From NCBI GenBank assembly GCA_021442155.1, contig CM038214.1, positions 317,595,001 through 317,659,000 of the forward strand: a DNA stretch of 64,000 nucleotides, given 5' to 3'. The DNA comes from Cymbidium sinense (Eukaryota > Streptophyta > Magnoliopsida > Asparagales > Orchidaceae). The position numbers and the translations under genes are program-made. Position 1 is the first letter of the stretch, and every line of letters begins with the position of its first letter. This document shows, in pieces, positions 46,273 through 59,060 of this stretch. The notes under the pieces were generated by a model, which worked only from the letters and a program-made list of their open reading frames with translations, did no database searches and had not been told where the DNA came from.

Positions 46273-47039
46273 TATTAACCTCACTTTTGGAGTGCAGATT
46301 CAATCTTCCCATCTTAGACTTAGAGTCTTCTAAACACTAAGACTTCCCTAGTCCTAAGATACTTATAACAATTAGGTAAACACTTAACCTAAGCCTAAAG
46401 ACTTAGAAGGGTTAATAATAGTATTAGGTTATGACTTAGGGATTAGGATAATCCACCTAGCCTACAACCCAAATCCAATCCATGTTTACCTTCTCAAACC
46501 AAACCTCAAGTTTAATTCAAACATCAAATTCAAATCCAATTTCAAACCCAAATTCCAAAACCAAATGATTGTATCCCATGATCAAATCCAAACTTGGAAC
46601 ACTTCCTAACCCATATGACCTATCCCATGGACTTGGCCAAATCTTAATCCAAATCAATCCAAAATCAATTGATTTTCTCATAATCAATTTATATCTTCAA
46701 TCATCTTTCTAAACATAAATAAAATCTACATTCAAATGATCAAAACTAAATCAAACTAAATCAAATTAAATCAAAACCCTTCCTAAGTCATATGACCTAT
46801 CCCATGGACTTAGCCAAATCTTAATCCAAATCAAGGCAAACTCAATTGATTTTCTCACAAATCAATCATATTTTCAATCATCTTCACAAATTTAAGTGAA
46901 ATATACATTTAAATCATCTAAACTAAATCAAACCAAATCAAACTCTAAACCTAAGCCACATGACTCAACTCCATGGACTTGACCAAATATAAATCATATT
47001 CACAAATATAAATGAAATCTATAATCATCAAGTTAAACC

Positions 47040-47880
47040 AAAATCAACCCTAGTTAACCCCAACTTAACCCTTTTGACTTGAAATGTTCAAATAAAACCC
47101 ATTTGAACCCAAGCCAATTGCAATTGAATTTATATATCAATCCCAAATCCATATATAAAACTAAATCAAACTCAACCCCAAAACAAAACCCAACTAAATT
47201 TGATCCACTTGACCCAAAGTGGCCAATTTGACCTATTTGAGCCAAGTTCTAATCCTACTAATTAGATGAAAGCCCATCAAAACCTCCCATCATGGTTGAT
47301 CACCCTAGGTTGATCAATTTTACAAATTTAGTCTAACCAAGTCAACTTCATCTTTTGACCAATTTATATGAACCCAAATCCCTTGAAACCAATGATTCAT
47401 ACCAAATCAAAATCAATATTTGAATATGACTTGACCTTGATTGAGTCAAACCAAACTGATTTGACCATTGATTGAAAAGACCAATTAATTAAAACCAAAT
47501 TTGGCTCTTTTTCAACTTAAATTGTTGGCCAAAATCAAAACCAAATCCAAATTAATTAAAACCAAAGCCTAAAATCATCTTCAATTAGCCAACTAAATCC
47601 AAACCAACACCCAACCCAAGCCAATTTGGCTAATTTGGTCAAATATGTCAACTTAACCCATTTGACCCAAATGAATTCAAATGAGCCAAAATCAAATCTA
47701 AGCCAAACTAAACCAAACCAATTGAACCAAAACATCCCAAATGATCATATGAACTTGACCCAACCCTTGGTTTGACCCAATTTGACCAATTGGTCAACTT
47801 GACCCAACCTAACCCAATTTGACCTAAATGAGTCAAATTGAGCCAAACTTAAACAAATCAACTCCAATTGACTTAAAATT
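47040..47880. promoter_or_regulatory. W-box-like cluster in LTR L2
   Basis: At least eight TTGACC or GGTCAA hexamers occur in 47630-47840 alone, at the same place in the LTR as in L3. WRKY binding is inferred from the motif only. Confidence -1.
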
Positions 47881-50389
47881 TGGGCTAACCAACTTTTAGC
47901 TCATTTCAAATATGCCAAATCAAATCCAATGCCAAATGATCATTCTACCACTGGTTCAAAGGCATCACATGAGACAAATCACCCATGTAAGCGGTCATTT
48001 CTATTCCTTGGCCACTTGGTACTCTTGTAATGGTCCACCTAGGCACCTAAGTCATTGCCCAACCTGACCCAAGGGGTGGTTGGGTTAACCATGACCCATG
48101 GGAGGTGAAATCACCTAACCCTCCCCATTTAGATCATTTCAAACCCATAGGACACCCATGGAAGCCACCTCCACACCTTCAACCAACCAAGTGAGCCAAC
48201 TCACCCTCGCTTGCCCGACTCCAAGATGGTGGGATAGCCACTAGAAGCTAAACCCTATCCCACCATCCGATCAAGATGAAGGGGGGTATACACCCCTCGA
48301 TTTCACTCAACCATACACAAAACTCATTCCTCAAATCCCTAGCTACCCAAGAAGAGCTGCTAGAGCCATTCCCTAAGATCCCAAGCTCATTCCTCAGTAA
48401 AAAAATGCCATTCCCATCAATCCCAAAATAAGAAACTCCAATTTCTGACCTAACATTCACATTTCTCCATTAAAATCAAATAAACTTTGCATGCGCCTTC
48501 CCTAGGCCTCATTCAGCATGAATAAATCATCTACCAAGCTTCCGCACCGAGAGGTGGGACTTGATCAAAGCCAAACTCCAAATCATGGTTCAGCCTTGGT
48601 GAACGTCAAAGAATTGATTCAATTACTCAACAGGGCTTCATCTCCACTAGATGAAGCTTCCTCAATCATTCGAGCCACCATCTTGAGCTCCGTAGGTATG
48701 CAAAATTGATCCTTAGGTAAAAATGGGTTGGAGCTTTTTGAAGAAAACTTGCATCTCATCTGATCTTGACCGTTGGATCCCCTCTGATCGATGTCATGAA
48801 GGTGTGGGATGCTTTTGGAGTTGATCCAAGCTCGAGTAAGCTTGGATCAAGTGAATGAGAGATGGACTCCATTCTCCAAGCACTTGCATGTTATTATGAT
48901 CAGAATGGATGCTCGTGATTAGATCCGCAAGATCGATATGATTTAATCCTATTAAGCTATGGATTAATCATAGCCATCTAATCTTAGATTGGATGGAAGA
49001 CAAGAAAATGCATCCACCACCGCCACATAGGTGTTGAGTCAAATAAGTTTTAAGTAGCCAATTACGGCACCATGTAGCGCCTCGCAATAGGATTAGGATT
49101 TAATTAGGTTGAATCAATCTTTCTTAATGGCTAAAAGTTTTAAAAATCATAAAAAATCATAAAGAAATAAAAATTGTAAATAAATACTCATTTTAAAGGT
49201 ATTTCAGAGGAGAATTAATTAAAAATGATCTTAACTAATTTTGAGCTAGTAGTTTAATTACAAAGTTAATTAGCTTACTCCTTAATTACTTGGGAAATTA
49301 ATCCCAAATTTTGTGGGTTAATTTAATGGGATGACCTCTGCCTCCCATGATTTTTCTAGGATTTATTGCTCACTTAATTAGAAAAATTTACTAATTAAAC
49401 CTTAACTACTCTTTTAAGTTAATTAATGATTAATTAATCCCCTAAATAGTAACTAATTGGTTAATTTAGTTTATTAATCATTGTTGAATAGAAAGTGAAC
49501 TAAGGAATAGGGTTGGCACTCCTTTCCCTAAGTTCATTTCACCCTTTTTTAAAATGAAATTAATTAAGATCTAACTAATTAATTAAATCATTTAATCAAA
49601 CTGAAATCATAATCATGTCGACCTTAATTAATTAAATCATGTGGCAGATCTTTAGGTGTTTAATAACCTAAATGAGTTTAATTAAATTATGATTAGTCCA
49701 CATGTGTGGAAAAACTATAAGAGTAATTAATTAAGTCCCTTAATCTAATTAGCTATTAATCATGAGCCAATTGCATTAGGCCCCTTTTATTTTCTATTAT
49801 CATTGCAAGTTTATTTTCCATGCATATCATGTTGTTGGCTCATAATTATTTAGTTAATTACTTTAAGGTGACATAAGTAAGAGTAATTAATTCATCTAAT
49901 TAAGGGTTCAACTTAATTAACCCATAAAATCAACTTAATTACATTTCCTTAAATTAAATCAAATCACTAATGTGGGAATGGGTTTAAAACAGCAAGTGCT
50001 GATTTCCCTTCTCCTCTTGAAATCAAATTAAATCCAAAACTTAATTAATAAAGTAGCTTAAGTTTGTTTTAAATAAATTTTTTTATTTGACTGTCCTTAA
50101 GAACTAGTTTGGTTGAATGAATCACATGCTTATATTTTATTGTCCTCATGTCATTATAATTCATGCATCCATCTTTTCAAAATCAAGTAAAATAAAATGG
50201 ATTTCCTTTATGTAAGCTTGCATGTGTTGATTTAATTAAATATATGCATGGCTATTATCATTATTAAATCCAAATGTATTTTTTAAAGCTTATAAATGAA
50301 TAATAATATGTGTTATGATGCTAGTTATAAATACATAAAAAATGCATGTGCGTATAGCTAAAGTGTTTGAATGTTGAGTTCTCTTTCCT

Positions 50390-51060
50390 CTCTTCATGTG
50401 TTGATTTATATAAGATTGAATGGTAATGGGTATATAGTATGGACATCCTAGGAACACGAGGCTTTAGCTAGCCCCTAGGAGGTCATTTGATTACCTCACT
50501 TCCCTAGTTTAACATTGACACGTACCAATTTGATTTCATTCTTATGTATTTCAATAGTAGAATTTGGATAGAGCTTTAATTCATATATATAAATGATTCA
50601 ATCAAAAAAATATCCAATCTTTGCATGGTTTTCTTTCTTCATTTATGTATACATCCATATGTGTCCAAGAAAAGAAAGTATATAGAGACATCCAGAATAT
50701 GAGGCTTTAGTTAGCCCCAAGGAGGTCATTCTATTACCTCACTTCCTTGGTTTAACAAGAACATACTTTATATCTTTGTACATGTATATGTATATGTGAT
50801 TAGTGAATGAAAATCCCATTTTACATTAAAGTTGCATGCATTCATAATTGACTAAGTGGTTGAATTAATTATCCATTTGATTTGGAGCTTACTTCTTATG
50901 TTCATGTATACAAATTCACATATGTTTGAATGCAAATGGGTTTATAGTCTTGACATCCTGAGAATTTGAGGCTTTAATTAGCTCCAAGGAGGTCATTTGA
51001 TTACCACACTTCCCTGGCACATGCCTATTTAATTTCATTCTTATGTCCTTTTTGTATAAG
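50390..51060 (+). repeat. Three subrepeats of about 245-265 bp inside L2
   Basis: GACATCC, then GAGGCTTTA, then AGGAGGTCAT and CTCACTTCCCT-like segments start at about 50442, 50687 and 50952. L3 has one such unit (29566) and L1' one (about 21730-21830 in reverse), so the expansion is specific to L2. Confidence -1.
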
Positions 51061-53090
51061 AATTTGGATAAAGTATTTAATTAATATGTTTAAATAATTC
51101 AATCAAATAAAATATAAATTCTAAACATACACATACATTCATAATTTGAGTGTACTAAAATATGTTTCATTTATAGATACACTTAGGATTAAATCATATG
51201 CATGTTACATGTGATAGAAAGGAATGATTTAATATATGTCATGTGGTAGTAATTCAATTAAATTAATTTTAAGATGCCTTTCATTTTGAATAGGATTATT
51301 TAAAGTGAACCAAAAACTTAGGATTAATTCAATCATATAATAAGCCATTCACTAAAAAGAACTTAATCAAATTAATACACTTTAGAAAGTGACTTAAGGA
51401 AGGGATGATAGAGGGAAATCCCCTTTTCCTCTCTTTATGACACTTAGTTTCTAAGTTTAATCAAATGAAACAAAAGAAAACATAAATTAAAATTCTTAAA
51501 TCAATTAAACTACTTCAAGTGAAATCAACCTTTCATGTTAAATTGAATCCTTCTACACTTAGAAAATACAACACTAATACCTAATTAGACTTACCACACA
51601 AGCCTTACACACACATTTTAATAAAGTCACCACTTCTAGCTCAAAGTTAGGATGATGTATGATGTGATGTTTGTTTTTTTAATGATGTATTATTTTAGAT
51701 TGGATGTTAGGGTGTATGCTTCATAGACTGGATGATAGGCCAATATTGGCCTAATCAAGTTTTCTGCAAGGGATTATGCTTAATGGATGCTTAAAAATAA
51801 ATGTGAATGCTCTTTTTGCAGGTTGCTTAAATCCTTAACCATAATCCAAGTTAAGATAGGTGGGCTTAATTACCCATGTGTAGGGTGCTTAGTCCAAATT
51901 ATAATTACAACTGCTTTGGATTATATGTATATTCAGCTAACCTCTATTTTGCAAGTGTAGTTAGATTTACTTTTCCCATAGAAATATATTATTTGTAATA
52001 GGAATTAAGATTAGTGTTATGGGGTTTAGGATGACTAATGACCAGAAGGCTTTGTCCTGAGGTGCCTCATGATGCCTTTTAAGCAAGAACCAACCAAATC
52101 AAAGAAGGAACCAAATCAGAAATGGAGATATAAAGAAAGAAGACCCCCATAGCATTTAATACAATTATAATTATTCTTTCATATTCTAGGTTGCATAAGG
52201 GTGAGCTGACCCATCTTTTTCTCTCTTGTATGCAGACCCACCTTTTATTATTTTATGATAGTTTATATAATTGTTTGATGATATGTTTACATTGTGCATT
52301 TGGATGGCATGCTTTTCAAAGTTTTTTAAATGATTGATGCTTTAATGTGTGCCTTGGATATGATTATCCTCTTAGGATAAAAATAAATTTTCCACCAAAC
52401 TAATTAAAATTTTAAACAACTCATAACCTCATCATAAAGCCTAAGAGATAAATAAGATAATTAAAGATTTAGCAACCCATTAGCTACATGGTTGTATGCT
52501 TCACATCATGCATGCATATTTCTTCTCTCTTGAACATTAAGGATCTCCATCCTTGCACAATAAAGGAATACTTGACCTGTGAGGGCATCTCTTGTGGTGG
52601 AGAAGGCTTTCTTCTAGCTGATTTGACCCATAACCTATTTCATCATGCATTTAGGCATAAGAAATACTAAAGTCTCTATCAAACTGATGTCTTTAAAATG
52701 AAATAAAATTTTAAAGATTTTTCATCTATAGACTTAGTCATATGTTCATACCACTCATGCTCTAGTCTCTTAGGGAGTGTGTTTAGGACTTTAGTTTCTT
52801 TCAAATTAAATAACTACCCTAGCTATCTTACAATTGATAAGACCAGACTACATGGTTTTAAAATCATATGAGGAGTTAGCTTGGGCAACTCTAGAAGGTT
52901 ATAAGTCCAGAAGTCAGACAATTTACTCTCTCTTGAGGAGGGAAATTGTTATGTCCTCCTGTCACTTAGATTTAGCTTATGCTTTAGCTCATACTAAAGC
53001 TCCCTAGATTTAGGATCTAAGGTAGCTATTTCCTTTGGGTGATGAGCATAAATCCTCACCTCTTATGCATTCCTATAACTTTGTTTTTAT

Positions 53091-54120
53091 GGATTATAAG
53101 AATTAAATTCCAACTCAAAACATATAAATCTCCTCAACTTCCAAATTATAAAGCCCAACCATATGATAGATTGGAATGATCACTAGGCTTCCTAGTATCA
53201 TGAGGATTTTCTACTTATTTTATTTGGATTTAAAAATATGTCTTCTCTTTGAACTTTCCCAGTTGATTTTAGAAATACAACCAAACTTTTGATAGTCTAA
53301 CCTTGAAATCTTTGGAGATGATAATTTTCTACTTTAATCGAGAGTATTCTTAGGAAATATCATTTCCTAATATGTAATTAACTATGGAGACTTTCCTCCA
53401 TAGGAAACTTAAGAACCTTTGTTTAATATAAGCCCAGCTTTATTCAACCATGTAAAATAAAGGAGAAATCTCCAATGCATTCGAAGACCCATCATGCCTA
53501 AGGAGTCCTTATTATGTGATTAGGTTCATTGTAGGGTGATGTCTCTATCTTTTGAGATAGTATATCATACCTCAATGTTGTATGAGATCACCTCAAAAAG
53601 TTCCAAATTATAAGCCCTAGTAATCGAATTAAATTCCAACTCAAAACATATAAATCTCCTCAACTTCCAAATTATAAAGCCCAACCATATGATAGATTGG
53701 AATGATCACTAGGCTTCCTAGTATCATGAGGATTTTCTACTTATTTTATTTGGATTTAAAAAATATGTCTTCTCTTTGAACTTTCCCAGTTGATTTTAGA
53801 AATACAACCAAACTTTTGATAGTCTAACCTTGAAATCTTTGGAGATGATAATTTTCTACTTTAATCGAGTATTCTTAGGAAATTTCATTTCTAATATGTA
53901 ATTAACTATGGAGACTTGCCTCCATAGGAACTTAAGAACCTTTGTTTAATATAAACCCCGACTTTATTCAACCATGTAAAATAGGGAGAAATCTCAAGCA
54001 TTCAAGACCCATCATGCCTAAGGAGTCCTTATTACGTGATTAGGTTAATTGTAGAGTGATGTCTCTCTCTTTTGAGATAGTACATCATACCTCAATGTTG
54101 TATCAGATCACCTCAAAAAG
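53091..54120 (+). repeat. Tandem duplication of about 520 bp inside L2
   Basis: AAATTCCAACTCAAAACATA at 53105 recurs at 53631 (526 bp), and ATCACCTCAAAAAG at about 53587 recurs at 54107 (520 bp). The two copies are nearly identical with a few small deletions in the second, so this is among the most recent events in the window. Confidence -1.
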
Positions 54121-54161
54121 TACCCCCACCCCCCCCCCATGCATCTAAAAATAAACACCAC

Positions 54162-54167
54162 AAGGCC
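54162..54167 (+). repeat. Target-site copy AAGGCC, right of L2
   Basis: AAGGCC follows the LTR end and begins the host protease sequence; it pairs with 46267-46272. Confidence -1.
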
Positions 54168-54600
54168 CTCTCACCTTGTTTATTGAATCCTCTCAACATC
54201 ATCCTTTCTTTTTTTGTTTGGAGATGTCAATCCTCAAGTAGGCAAGGTTCTTAGACTCATAATGTTGACTAATACACTTGGGTCAACTAAAACACTGGAT
54301 ATCATATATCTGCCAACATCCACTATAATGTAAAGAGGCAGTTGTGCTTGATCATCCCTAAGAGTAAGTCTTCATCACTGAATGTAACTTCTAAGATGTC
54401 CTTCGACTGGCATGCCTCCTCTTTAGTAATAATGGTGAGCATATCTCTAGGTCAAGAAAGGCCTTGATTAGAGATTCCCTCATCTCTTTGGATAAGATGA
54501 GGGCATCGTATATGCTTAATTTAGCTAGAAACTTTCTAAGGTGAGCTAGGACATTGTAAACAACTCTAGCTTGATTCTCCACAATCATATCCATGGGTGG
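54168..54600 (-). pseudogene. Protease first half
   Basis: On the - strand: ARVVYNVLAHLRKFLAKLSI (54391-54594), a TFSDEDLLL segment, PLYIMVDVGRY and VLVDPSVLVNIM at the active-site position, TLAYLR, and a GFNKQ-like segment ending in GERAL at the insertion point. This is the retropepsin start of a gypsy polyprotein. Shifts and stops are present; the Asp of the active site is kept, but the following Gly/Ser pattern is altered. Confidence -1.
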
Positions 54601-54616
54601 AGTATGGAGGGGTTAT

Positions 54617-55075
54617 CTACTCACTAGAACCAATGACTTTCTTACCCTTATCCTGAGGTGCTACCCTAGGAGGTAGAACTTTGCCACTACGTAGATTGAC
54701 TTCTGTGACTTCTTGGAATGATGAGCTTGTGGAAAGTTCTACCTTCTCATTGGGCATACCTACAACTTCTCTTATGGGTTCCTCAGAGTCAGTTGACTCC
54801 AAGTCAATCTCAAGAGGTGAACCTGATTGATTTAGAGGATGACAGTCTGACTCTAAATCAGAAAGAAAATGATCGAAACTACTAGAGTTATTATTTTTAT
54901 TTAGACTTAGAGAGCTTTCAATAGGAATAAAATCAAGAGCATCTGAAGTAAACAATATATAAGTAGAATCATCTTTCTTCATTAATTTCTTTTTGGGTGG
55001 AGGTACATGATAGAAATCAAGTAAAGTAAGCAGAGTAAGGGATTTAGTGACCTTATCCATATATACAATGCTCAT
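54617..55075 (-). pseudogene. Gag-protease junction region, longest open frame of the element
   Basis: An open stretch of 152 codons with an acidic, Ser-rich composition, including LFTSDALDFIPIESSLSL, SDLESDCHPLNQSGSPLE and, near its end, EVNLRSGKVLPPR followed by Lys-rich residues. The LRSGK-PPR type motif is usual just before protease in plant Tat-like gag-pol. No zinc knuckle is seen. The frame is open by itself but is flanked by broken parts, so it is a remnant and not a working gene. Confidence -1.
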
Positions 55076-56310
55076 GCCACTAGAAGGTGGTAGCTACAAT
55101 GGTGGAGAGTACTTGACTTGGGCTGTGGTTACTGGACTATCCCAGGCAAGTATGGTGAGCTACTACTGCTTCTGGGCTATCACCCTCTCCGAGTTGTCCT
55201 TTACAACTAGCAAACCTTCCTTGGTGTTGGAGGTTTGAGCTACTTTAGGCACTTGCAATGAAAGCTTCTTGATCTTAAAAATGATCTTCTTAGAGGTTCA
55301 GGATCCGGAGATATCATAACCTACTTTGGTCTTAAGAGGATCGAAAGTATCTCTAAGGATTACTCTAATAAAACTAGATGGTTGTTTTAATAAGTATTCC
55401 TTAGGGATAACTATGGCTCTCAACTTATAGTTGTGCTCAAGCTAGTCCTTAAAAGTAATACAATCCTAAACTAACATGCTAGGGCCAATAGCTAGGATCA
55501 TTGCTCTTGCCCACTTCCTCTGGTCATTTAGGCTCTGGTAACTAAAAGTCAAGTTTCTTTAAGAGATTATTAAAGATTTTCCTAACTACCTCCCTCTTGA
55601 ATGAATATGGCTTATTCAATCTATCGACAATAGTAGGTGAAAGGTAGCTATCTGGCGATGGATATGAATACCACTGCTGGGTAGGCTATTGATGTGGTGG
55701 AAATGGTCATTGTGGGTATTGTGGTGGTATGATGGGTGGTGGAAGAGAAGGTGGCAAAGGAGGTCTGAGCTTATAGTCTCTCATTCTCCTCACTTCCCTC
55801 TACCCATTGACACAACTGTTCCTAGCTTCATCTCAAATACCTTATACGGCTTGATCCTAGTTGATTTGTCGGGAAAGGGCAACTATTTGGCTTCCTCTTG
55901 TAGGCTAGCCACCTTATTGATTAATTTCTTGAATGTTTAGATGGCAAAGCCTTAAGCATGAAAGTGACAAGGACATGGATAGCCTTAAGAAGAATCTCAA
56001 TGCCATGTTGTACGGACAACTATGGTTCGCATTTCATGCACAGGTTGCTGCATCTGAGAATATAATCAACTAGAGACTCATTGAGTTTTTGTTTCTATAC
56101 AATGAGGTCACCTACAATCACCCTCTGTTGAGCTCTAACAAACCTCTTGATGAAGAAGTGCTCCAACTCTGCAAAAGTCTTCATCAAACCATTGGGCAGT
56201 TCGACATACCAATCAAATGCAACACCTGACAGACTGCTAATGAAAAGGCATAAGAAGAGTGTGTTGCTTCCACCAGTGTTGCAATAGCCGGCTCTAAAGT
56301 GTGCAATGTG
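55076..56310 (-). pseudogene. Gag capsid region, degenerate
   Basis: On the - strand, near 56250-56030, the reading gives LFISSLSGVAFDWYVELPNG, then FAELEHFFIKRFV, LNESLVDYILRCSNLCMKCE. This is the retrotransposon gag domain (family pattern: SLSG-A--WY, then F--RF). Downstream to 55076 frames are broken by many stops, with Thr/Pro-rich stretches. The N-terminal part of gag is missing because a LINE tail and the telomere-like array lie at 56320 onward. Confidence -1.
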
Positions 56311-56319
56311 TTATCGTGG

Positions 56320-56888
56320 CTGGCTCTTTTTTTTTATGTTGCCCCTTTGTGGCTCGGTTGTTATTCTTTCCTTTCTGGTTCTAATCTTTGCTGGTTATTG
56401 GTGTGTGCTCGGGTGCCTTTATGAGGTTTGTTGTCTATGATGGCTAGGATGTTAAATCTTTTTTGTTGGTTGGTAGCATTATTTGTGACTGCAACCCTCC
56501 TTTCGGAGTTTGGCTGTTCACAAATTTTTGTTGCTCCTTCTAATTTTGTGGGAGCAGCCTTTTCTTTGGCTTTTCTTTTCCTTTCCTTTATCTTTTTTAT
56601 TTTCATTTATTTGTGCTTATTTCTGCTTTAGTTTTTTTCTTGCAAGTTTCCTTCACTTGTTCTTGTGTCTCTTTAGATGGATTACTGACCTGCTTAGGGA
56701 TTATGTGCTATTGCTCTTCTTTTCTTAGTTTTTCCTATTGCTTTTCGCTATCTTTTTTATTAGTTAGGGGATTTATCTCTTTAGGTCCTTCTTTCGCTCT
56801 TTGAGCAGCAGTCTTTGAGATTTATCCTCTTTAAGGTCATTGTTTCTTTCTTTTGGTAATAAAATTTCCTATTTTCCCCAAAAAAAAC
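56320..56888 (+). mobile_element. 3' end of an L1-like LINE, 5' truncated
   Basis: T-rich, relatively C/G-mixed sequence unlike its neighbours ends in GGTAATAAAATTTCCTATTTTCCCC followed by A8. An AATAAA signal shortly before a poly(A) tail is the usual end of plant L1 LINEs. It contains no recognised domain, as expected for a short 5'-truncated copy; the open frames in it (56361-56804) are ignored. The poly(A) joins directly to CCTTAAACC telomere-like repeats. A processed transcript of another gene is an alternative. Confidence -1.
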
Positions 56889-59060
56889 CTTAAACCTACA
56901 ACCCTAAATCCTAAACCCTAAACCCTAAACCCTAAACCTTAAAAACCAAAACTTAAACTAAATAAAATTTAAAAATAAAATAAATAAAAAATAAAACCTA
57001 AATAAAATATAATAAATAAAAAACATAAACTTAAATGTAAAAATAAAATAAAAAAAACTAAAAGCTAAACTTAAAAAAAAAAATAAACCTAAAAAAACCC
57101 AAATAAAATAAAAACTAAACGTAAAATAAAAATAAAATAAACCTAAAATAACATAAAATAAAAACTAAATAAAAATATAAACCTTAAAAATAAACATAAA
57201 AATAAATAAAAAATAGAACCTAAACCCTAAACTAAAAAAAAACATAAACCTAAAATTAAAATAAAATAAACCACAGCCTAAACTAAAATAAACTAAACTA
57301 AAAGAAATAAAACCTAAGCCTAAACCTAAAATAAACTAAAATATAAACCTAAACCTAAATAAAATAAAATAAATAAACTAAAATATACCTAAACCTAAAC
57401 TAAAATAAAACCTATAAATTTACCTAAAATAAAACCTAAAAAACCTCAAAAATAAAATAAAAAACCTAAACCTAAAATAAAAAATAAAAAAAAATAAAAC
57501 CTAAACCTAAAAAATAAAATAAAATAAAACTAAACTAATAAATATGCATAAACCTAACCTAAAATAAAATAAACTAAAATAAAAATCTAAAATAAAATTA
57601 AATAAACCAAAAATAAATAAATTAAATAAAAAAATTAAATAAACTCAAATAAATAAAATAAACTAAATTAACCTAAACCTTCTAGTTTAGTTAATTTAAA
57701 AAAAACCCTAAACCTTAAACCTTAAACCCTAAACCTAAACCTAAAACTAAACCCTAAACCTTACTAACTACCATAACCCACTATAAACCTAAACCTACTA
57801 ACTCACTACCACTACCCCAAACCTATAAACTCAACCCTAAACCCTAAAAAATCTTAAACCCTAAACCCTAACCTCCCACCTAAAAACCCTAAAACCAAAC
57901 CAACTAACCTACCTAAAATATCTAAACCCACTAGCTAAACTCCTAAACCCTGACACTAAGCCCTAAAACCTAAAACCTAAACCTAAAAAATAAACATAAT
58001 AACAAATAAATAAATAAAACATAAACCTAAATAAAATAAAATAAACCTAAAATAAACCTAAAAAATAAAATAAAATAAATTAAAAGAACTAAAATAAATA
58101 AATAAAATAAACCAAAGAATAAAATAAATAAAATAAAATAAATAGAATAAAATATAAATAAAATAAAATAAAAAACTAAATAAAACCTAAATAAAATAAA
58201 ATAAATAAATAAAAAAAATAAAACCTAATCCCTAAATAAAAAAAACTAAACCTAAAATAAAATAAAATAAACCTAAACCTAAACTAAAATATACTAAACT
58301 AAAATAAAAGAAAACCCCTAAACCTAAACTAACTAATCCTAAACCTAAACCTAAACCTAAAATAAACTAATCCTAAACCTAAACTAAATAAATAAAATAA
58401 CCTAAAAATAAAACCTAAAATAAACCTAAACTAAAACTTAAAATAAAATAAAATAAACCTAAACCTAAAAATAAAATAAAATCTAAACCTAAAAAAATAA
58501 AATACAAATAAAACTAAACTAAAAAAATGTATAAACCTAAACCTACAACTAAAAATAAACTAAAATAAAACCTAAACTAAAATAAATAAATCTAAAATAA
58601 AACTAAACTTAATAAAATAAAATAAAATAAAATAAAACTAAAATAAATAAAAAAATAAATTAAATAAAAACCTACATGTTTAATCTAAAATACCCTAAAC
58701 CCTAAACCCTAAATCCTCTACCACTAAACCCTAAAACCCTCCTAAATCTTACACTTAAACCCTAAACCTTCCACCAAAACCCACCCTAAACCCTCCTCCC
58801 TGACCACCACCCTAAACCTAAACCCCCCACCACCCAAACTCCTGACCTAAACCTTAAACCTAAACCTTAAACCCTCCACTTAAACCTAAACCTAAACTCT
58901 AAACCACTCACCAAAACCTCCACCTTCCTCCACCTAAACCCAACCCCTAAACCTCCACCAAAACCCTCCAAAACACCTTAAACCTAAACTGACCCAAAAG
59001 CATCCACACCCTAATATAAACCCCAAAACCCTAACCCATAAAAAAACCCACAACCTAACC
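56889..59060 (-). repeat. Array E, degenerate CCCTAAA array, third copy
   Basis: CCCTAAA and TAAAATAAA variants on the + strand. Dense blocks lie at about 56889-56950, 57700-57990 and 58680-59060, again about 1 kb apart, with tags CCTTCTAGTTTAGTTAAT (57680) and CCTACATGTTTAATC (58672). The last block is more C-rich (CCACCACC, CTCCACC). The glycine-rich protein fragment and the E-D spacer seen in the other two copies are absent. No gene. Confidence -1.

Larger units (their letters stand above)
46273..54161 (+). mobile_element. Solo LTR L2, complete, about 7.9 kb, inserted in protease
   Basis: The whole LTR lies between AAGGCC copies, with host protease on both sides and no internal domain, which defines a solo LTR left by recombination. 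It starts TATTAACC (TGTTGACC in the inferred original) and ends AAACACCAC. It is antisense to the host gene. It contains the W-box cluster (47040-47880), TTAATTAA-rich stretches (49200-49950), three copies of a ~250-bp subrepeat (50390-51060) and a ~520-bp tandem duplication (53091-54120). It is longer than L3 (about 7.3 kb) mainly because of these expansions. A poly-C run lies near the end (54122-54138). No gene. Confidence -1.

Noticed and set aside
46273..54161. The ~7.9-kb insert in protease as a spliced intron, as Ogre elements have an intron between protease and RT
   Set aside because: The insert has LTR-type ends and six-base duplications, is far longer than Ogre introns, lies within protease, and its L3 relative is followed by a primer binding site on the opposite strand.
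56361..56804. Hydrophobic open frames on the + strand in the LINE tail
   Set aside because: Leu/Phe-rich translations of a T-rich 3' untranslated segment, overlapping in several frames.
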